Assembly (NCBI GenBank): GCA_036785705.1
Contig: JAWUZG010000015.1
Location: 4,789,001-4,853,000, forward strand
From: Acanthornis magna
Taxonomy: Eukaryota; Chordata; Aves; Passeriformes; Acanthizidae
Direction of reading: 5' to 3'
DNA length: 64,000 bases
Position 1 is the stretch's first letter. Every line of letters begins with the position of its first letter. Of the stretch, positions 59,242 to 64,000 are shown piece by piece. The translations under genes were made by a program, and so were the position numbers. The notes beneath the pieces were generated by a model, which was not told the origin of the DNA, made no database searches, and worked only from the letters and a program-made list of their open reading frames with translations.

Positions 59242-62200
59242 GTGAGTGCCGCCGGGCCCCGCGGGACAGGGGACAGGGCAAAGGGGAGGCTCTGCCCCGG
59301 CAGAGCAGGGCTCCCGGTGCCCGAGGGGGTGGGTGACCCGCGGGTCTCGGGCCCCGCTCGCCACTAGCCTGAGAGCCGGTGCCACCGCTGCCCCCCCCGG
59401 GGGTCCGCCCCCGCTGTGTGCCCTGCTCCGGGGAAAGGGAAGGGTGGGCGGAATGGGGTGACGGCGATCGGGCAGTTCCCGTTCTTCCTGCGGTTCTCTT
59501 GGCTCGGACGCGGCTTCCTCCGGCAAATGGCAAGGCAGCGCCGTCCCGGGCGGGCCGTGCCCCGCGCAGGGCTCCGCTGCGGGGCTGTGGCCGCGGCTGT
59601 GCCGCTCCTCACGTCCCCGCTCTGCCCCGTGCGCTGCCGTGCTCGGGCTGCGGGGCTCAGGGGCTCAGGGCAGGGGACCCGGCTACCTGGTGGGAATGAG
59701 CTGCTCTCCATTACAGCTCTGATCTCCAGCTGCTGGTCGTGAAAGTCCTTTAGTTCTTTTCTTGTTCTTGTGTGGTGGGTTGGATATGTGTGATGGGTTA
59801 CAGCACCTGGATGGGCTTTCCAGCCTTTCCTGAGTTTAGTTGTGATGGTACCTGGTGTCTTTCTGTGAGTATCAGTCCCTCCTCGCTTCCACGTGGGAGT
59901 GAAAAAATGAGGCATTACCGTGGAGGGTTTAATAATCTGTTAAATACAGAATGAGGTGAAACATTTTGGGTGCTTCAAGCCGGCACATGTGGGGTCTTCG
60001 TGGTGAAGCAGAGATCTGGGGATTCTGGCTTCCCTGCTGTTTGTTTGTTTTTGTGTGTGACCATCTTGCTGATAGTGCAATCAGGGCAGATTCCTCTGTT
60101 AGTGTGAAAGAGCTGCTGAGATTAAGGTAACTGCAGGAGATCAGGGCTTCCCAAAGTAAGTTTAATCATCCACATTGGTTTGTTTTGGACTGAAGGCTGG
60201 GTGGGCAGATCAGAACTGATAAAGCTCTGCTGCTTTCTAATAGGGGCACAGTGTTGGGGGGTTGCTGATTGTGGAGCAGGAAACTGCCACAGAGAGCATC
60301 TGTAGTAATTGTCAGCTACTCTGCTAAAACCAACCAGCCCAAATCCACTTTACTCTAATCTGGTGTCTTTATCCCTGCCATTAAGCACGTGAATCGGTCG
60401 TTTGGGAACTGGCCCAAACTAGTAGGGCAAACCTTTGGGGCAGACAGCATCTGGAAGTTGCACTGACCATGTTTGGTATGAAGTGCAACTTGGTGTCCCT
60501 GGGGACTGGACTGGTCTGCAAGCATCAGGTTTCTGCAAAGACAACAAATTTTGCACAGATGTGGTCTGTAAATCCTTATATAGAACTTATATGGAATATT
60601 TATCCGTGTCTTTTAAGCTACCTAAGTCTGAGTGTATGCTTGAGAAGTAACACTGGCCTACTATAAAGCCTTATCCAAACAAATTGTTTGGGTTACAGGC
60701 TGCCGGGGAGGAGACGAGGATGACACACGGTTTGGGAGAGTTCTGCTGGCACTCCTCCCATATTATTTTTTTTAATAGCACTGCCAAAACGTGCAGGGCT
60801 GCACAGCATGTGGCTCTTGGTTTTTCTGTGCGGGCAGGGTGAAGACAGGTAGCTGTTTCTTAACAAGATGGGGATTGTATTTCTTGTGCTTATGTAAGAG
60901 CGTGGATGTTGAGAGTGATTCGGTGCTTGAATATTTCCCCAAGCCTGTACAAACAAAAATGCCTTGGCTCTTTTCCCCTTGAGCAGCTTTCTGGTGTAAA
61001 TGGGATTTCTCCATGTGAAGCAATCCTGGATGTGTAAGAGGGTGGGGAATATTACTGAAGTGCCTGAGTGTGACGTTGGTGCTCAGGCTGTGGGTGGGTG
61101 GGTTGTGTTACAACAGCCCCGCAGCTTTGTGTGAGAACATTGCCTTCTTCCCGTGGTGCTGAGGGAGGCTGGAGCTGATGCCTGATGTCACTAGGTGGTC
61201 CCCAGCCCTCTCCGGTTGAGTGCTTTGGAAAGCAAAGGCTGTGGGGGCAGGATGCTCCCCTCTGTGCCGTGCAAGGATGGGCTTCCTGCAGAAGATGCTG
61301 GAGGGGGGATGGACAGAAAGTCAGCAATGCATCCAAGATGTGGGATCAGTGGAGTTAACAAAGGATGCGAGGTCTGCCTTGCTTGGGCAGAGTGACATCG
61401 CTGAGCTCTCCCTGTGCTTTCAACATCCAGAAGTGCCCCTGGCAGCACAGGAGGGGAGCAAGGGGTATTCCCCCATGGCAGAGGGTATTCCGTCTGCTGC
61501 AGGCTTGGGCTCTGCTCAGTTTGTCTGGGCTGCAAAAGGGCTGAGTGCCCGGAGCTCAGCAGGGCCCTAGCAGTGCTAGTGGGCTGCAGGTTTGTTGCAG
61601 CTGTCCTACTTTTGTGCCTTGAAGTACGCAGAAAAAGTCTTCATGCAGCACCACTTCGTGTTTGTGTGTCCTCAGCACTAGAGAGAAGCACAAATCCGAC
61701 CCAGAAGCTGCTGGCAGAGGATTGCTCAGGGAGAGGGGGGAGGCTTCGTGCTGTTTGTGGGCTCTGTTTGCTGGTTTAAAGCAATCATGCTCAGAGGCCT
61801 CCTGATTGGCAAAGCTGGTGTCTTGTTGATGATAGCTGTGTTTGGAAAGTAGTGCAGCATTATTAATGTTAAAACCGGTTTGGCTTGTCCTGCTGCCATT
61901 GATCCCCGAGGCCTGTTCTTTCTGCTCTTTGCCCAGTTTCTCATCTGTCCCTCCCAATCAACTCAAGACATTGCTATCTGCACGTTTTACTTTATTTTAC
62001 CTTGACTTGCCACGCTCGCATTTAGAGCAAATCCCTGCTTTGCTTCAGTCTCCCTAAAACACAGAGCAGCAAAATGACAGTGTCTAAAATGATGTCCCTT
62101 GGCCCTGAAGGGGAAAGAGTTCATAACTTCTGGTAGTCAAACCTATAGCTGTTTGTTGGATGAAATGTCTGTAATGTGTAGGAAAAAATAACCTCTTTAG

Positions 62201-64000
62201 CCCCTTGTACTTTCTTGAACGGCATGCACAGCTCCTGGGGTGCACGGTCCCTCCACACCTCAGCACCTTGTCTCCATTAGATGTGGAGATTCCCATGGGT
62301 AGGAACAGTGACCCTGCAGCACTTGGGGCACAGTCAGGGAAACAGCTCTGCTGCCCAGCTCTCATCTGTCCCAAGTGCTGCCAACTCCCATGCTGGAGAG
62401 TGCTCTCCTGTGCTTCAGAGCTTTCCCGAACATCTTACGCAAGAGGCAAATGGGGGCTGAACTTGGTACTTTTCAGATTTGTGATACCAGAGGTTCATTC
62501 ACCCTGGGAAGTAAAGGCTGTTAGCCAACCTGATTGCTCTTTCCTGTTCCTCCTGTTGTTCTCTCCCAAGATCTTGGCACTTTGAGGTCCTGCAAAGGCC
62601 TGCATTCAGTCCACCAAAAGGGAGAATATTTTTCCTATGTGTCTTCCCCTCTTCCTTCCCCTCCAAGCCTCTGTTAATGGCTTTACATTGAAACAGCCTT
62701 GAGCTGTTTCACTGGCATGGGGAGGCCATTTGCTGCTCTCAAATGCCTGAAGTAGAGCCTAATGTGACCTTGCCATGATTTTCCGCTGGTGTCACACTGT
62801 CTTTTCGAAATGCTTGCGTCCCACTTCCAACCGCAAGCTGGAAGCTGCTAACCTGACGTTCCGAGTGATGGTGGAGGGAGGGGATGCTGGCTGACTGCTC
62901 AGCATGCAGGCTTCAGCACAGCTCCTATAGCTACTTTTCCTTCTCTTTTGACTCCTGGTGCTGGTAAATGGTCTGTTGGAAATATCCTGGCTGCTTGAAT
63001 CTCCTTGGCTATAAGGTGCCACTAGGTTGTGTTGTATTTTGTGTGTAAGTTGTTCTTCCCCAAATGAACGGATTGATGGACTTAGGTTTCAAGACTTTTT
63101 TTAGTTAGTGATAGTATCTGTACCTGTAAGGGTGGCATGGTAACCGTGGTTCCATGGTCTGCAATGTAAATGACTTGGGTTGACTTGTAAATTACTTGAT
63201 TAAGTTATCATGGCTCTCTCATCCCTCAGAACTCCCCAGCTATCACTTCAGCCAGACTAAACTCAGCATCCATCCTTCAAAACACTTCCTAGCTCTTGAG
63301 CTAACATTTATCCTCTTGAGCCTGCTCTTCGTTCTTGCAGCTGCATTCTCCCTCTCTCCTCAGTACATCCTGTTCCTTTATGCCCTGTAACAACAGCCGG
63401 GTTGTGCTGCTTTTGCAGCCTCAAAGGAGAAGCTGATGCAGTTGGAGCACTACAAAACCGAGGGGACAAGCCCTGCACACGCCTGACCTCCGGGCTGCTG
63501 TTGGGGAGCATGTGTGGCTGTTTGTTTGAGACTCGCTGGAATGCAAATGCTTGAGATTAAGGATTCAAATGATTTGCACTAGAATGGGACTCTTGTGATG
63601 AGACTGGGCTTGGTGGCTCTGAATAGACAGGGCAGCCTAGTTAAAGAGTTTCACTTGTAATAAACTACTGCTCCGAGGGGCTGTAAAAGATCCTACGCTA
63701 ATGAGCAGTTGGGGCTGTGCTCCTAGGTTAGTTCAGACTTATTTTTTTTTGTTTTTAAGCGTGTGCCTGAATGTTTGTCCAGTAAACGCTGCTGGTCAGA
63801 GGAGCAGCTCTGCTGTGTGTCGCCCTGACTTGCAGCAGTCATGCTCTGACTCAGGTTTCTGGCACTTGGCTTGGCATGGCAGCTCCCGGGGACACTGCTG
63901 TCACCCTCTGAGTAACGGCCCTGGCCCCTTCCCCGAAGCAGTGACTCAGACTTCCGAGGCACTGCAGCACAGAGGTGGATCTCTTCTTCTGGGGCTAGAA
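59242..64000 (+). other. SDC4: SDC4 intron 1 (start)
   Basis: The first 500 bases continue the CpG island, and the rest is ordinary intronic sequence. No further syndecan exon is present, consistent with the large first intron of SDC4. Two TGACTCA AP-1 sites occur near the right edge, at 63847-63853 and 63942-63948. Confidence 0.75.

Noticed and set aside
58271..59533. 420-residue minus-strand open frame
   Set aside because: It runs through the polypurine strand and the SDC4 CpG island. The product is low-complexity Gly/Lys/Arg/Glu and it overlaps a real promoter and exon on the other strand.

Overview
The window is vertebrate nuclear DNA, almost certainly from a bird. The genes are split by GT-AG introns, start in CpG-rich islands, and are separated by sparse repeats. 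The only interspersed repeats I recognise are pieces of CR1, the dominant avian/reptilian LINE. Gene content matches avian chromosome 20 (human chromosome 20q). No bacterial, viral or mobile gene system is present.

Layout, left to right: SRC (+, 3' two thirds, from the SH3-encoding exon to the stop, then a long 3' UTR); BLCAP (-, single coding exon plus a non-coding CpG-island first exon about 6 kb away); PIGT (-, 12 coding exons, complete); DBNDD2 (-, 4 coding exons, complete); a neuritin-family GPI-anchored protein gene (+, 3 coding exons, complete); SYS1 (-, 3 coding exons, complete); and SDC4 (+, promoter, exon 1 and the start of intron 1 only). I placed the exon junctions by hand. The reading frame stays open across every junction. 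PIGT adds up to 578 codons and SYS1 to 156, the same lengths I recall for the human proteins, which supports the models.

The genes do not form one pathway. SRC is a membrane-associated tyrosine kinase, BLCAP a small membrane protein, PIGT a subunit of the ER GPI transamidase, DBNDD2 a dysbindin-domain protein, SYS1 a Golgi membrane protein and SDC4 a cell-surface heparan sulfate proteoglycan. One real link is that the neuritin-like product should need the GPI transamidase, of which PIGT is a subunit.

PIGT-DBNDD2-SYS1-SDC4 is the human 20q13.12 block in inverted order, and SRC-BLCAP is a 20q11.23 pair, so their junction near 21-24 kb is a rearrangement point relative to human. The most interesting items are the neuritin paralogue sitting between DBNDD2 and SYS1, three perfect CRE palindromes in PIGT intron 1, a G-quadruplex-capable 39-bp minisatellite just upstream of SYS1, a diverged tandem repeat of about 250 bp at 53.3-54.0 kb, and a BLCAP intron lacking the NNAT gene that mammals carry there.
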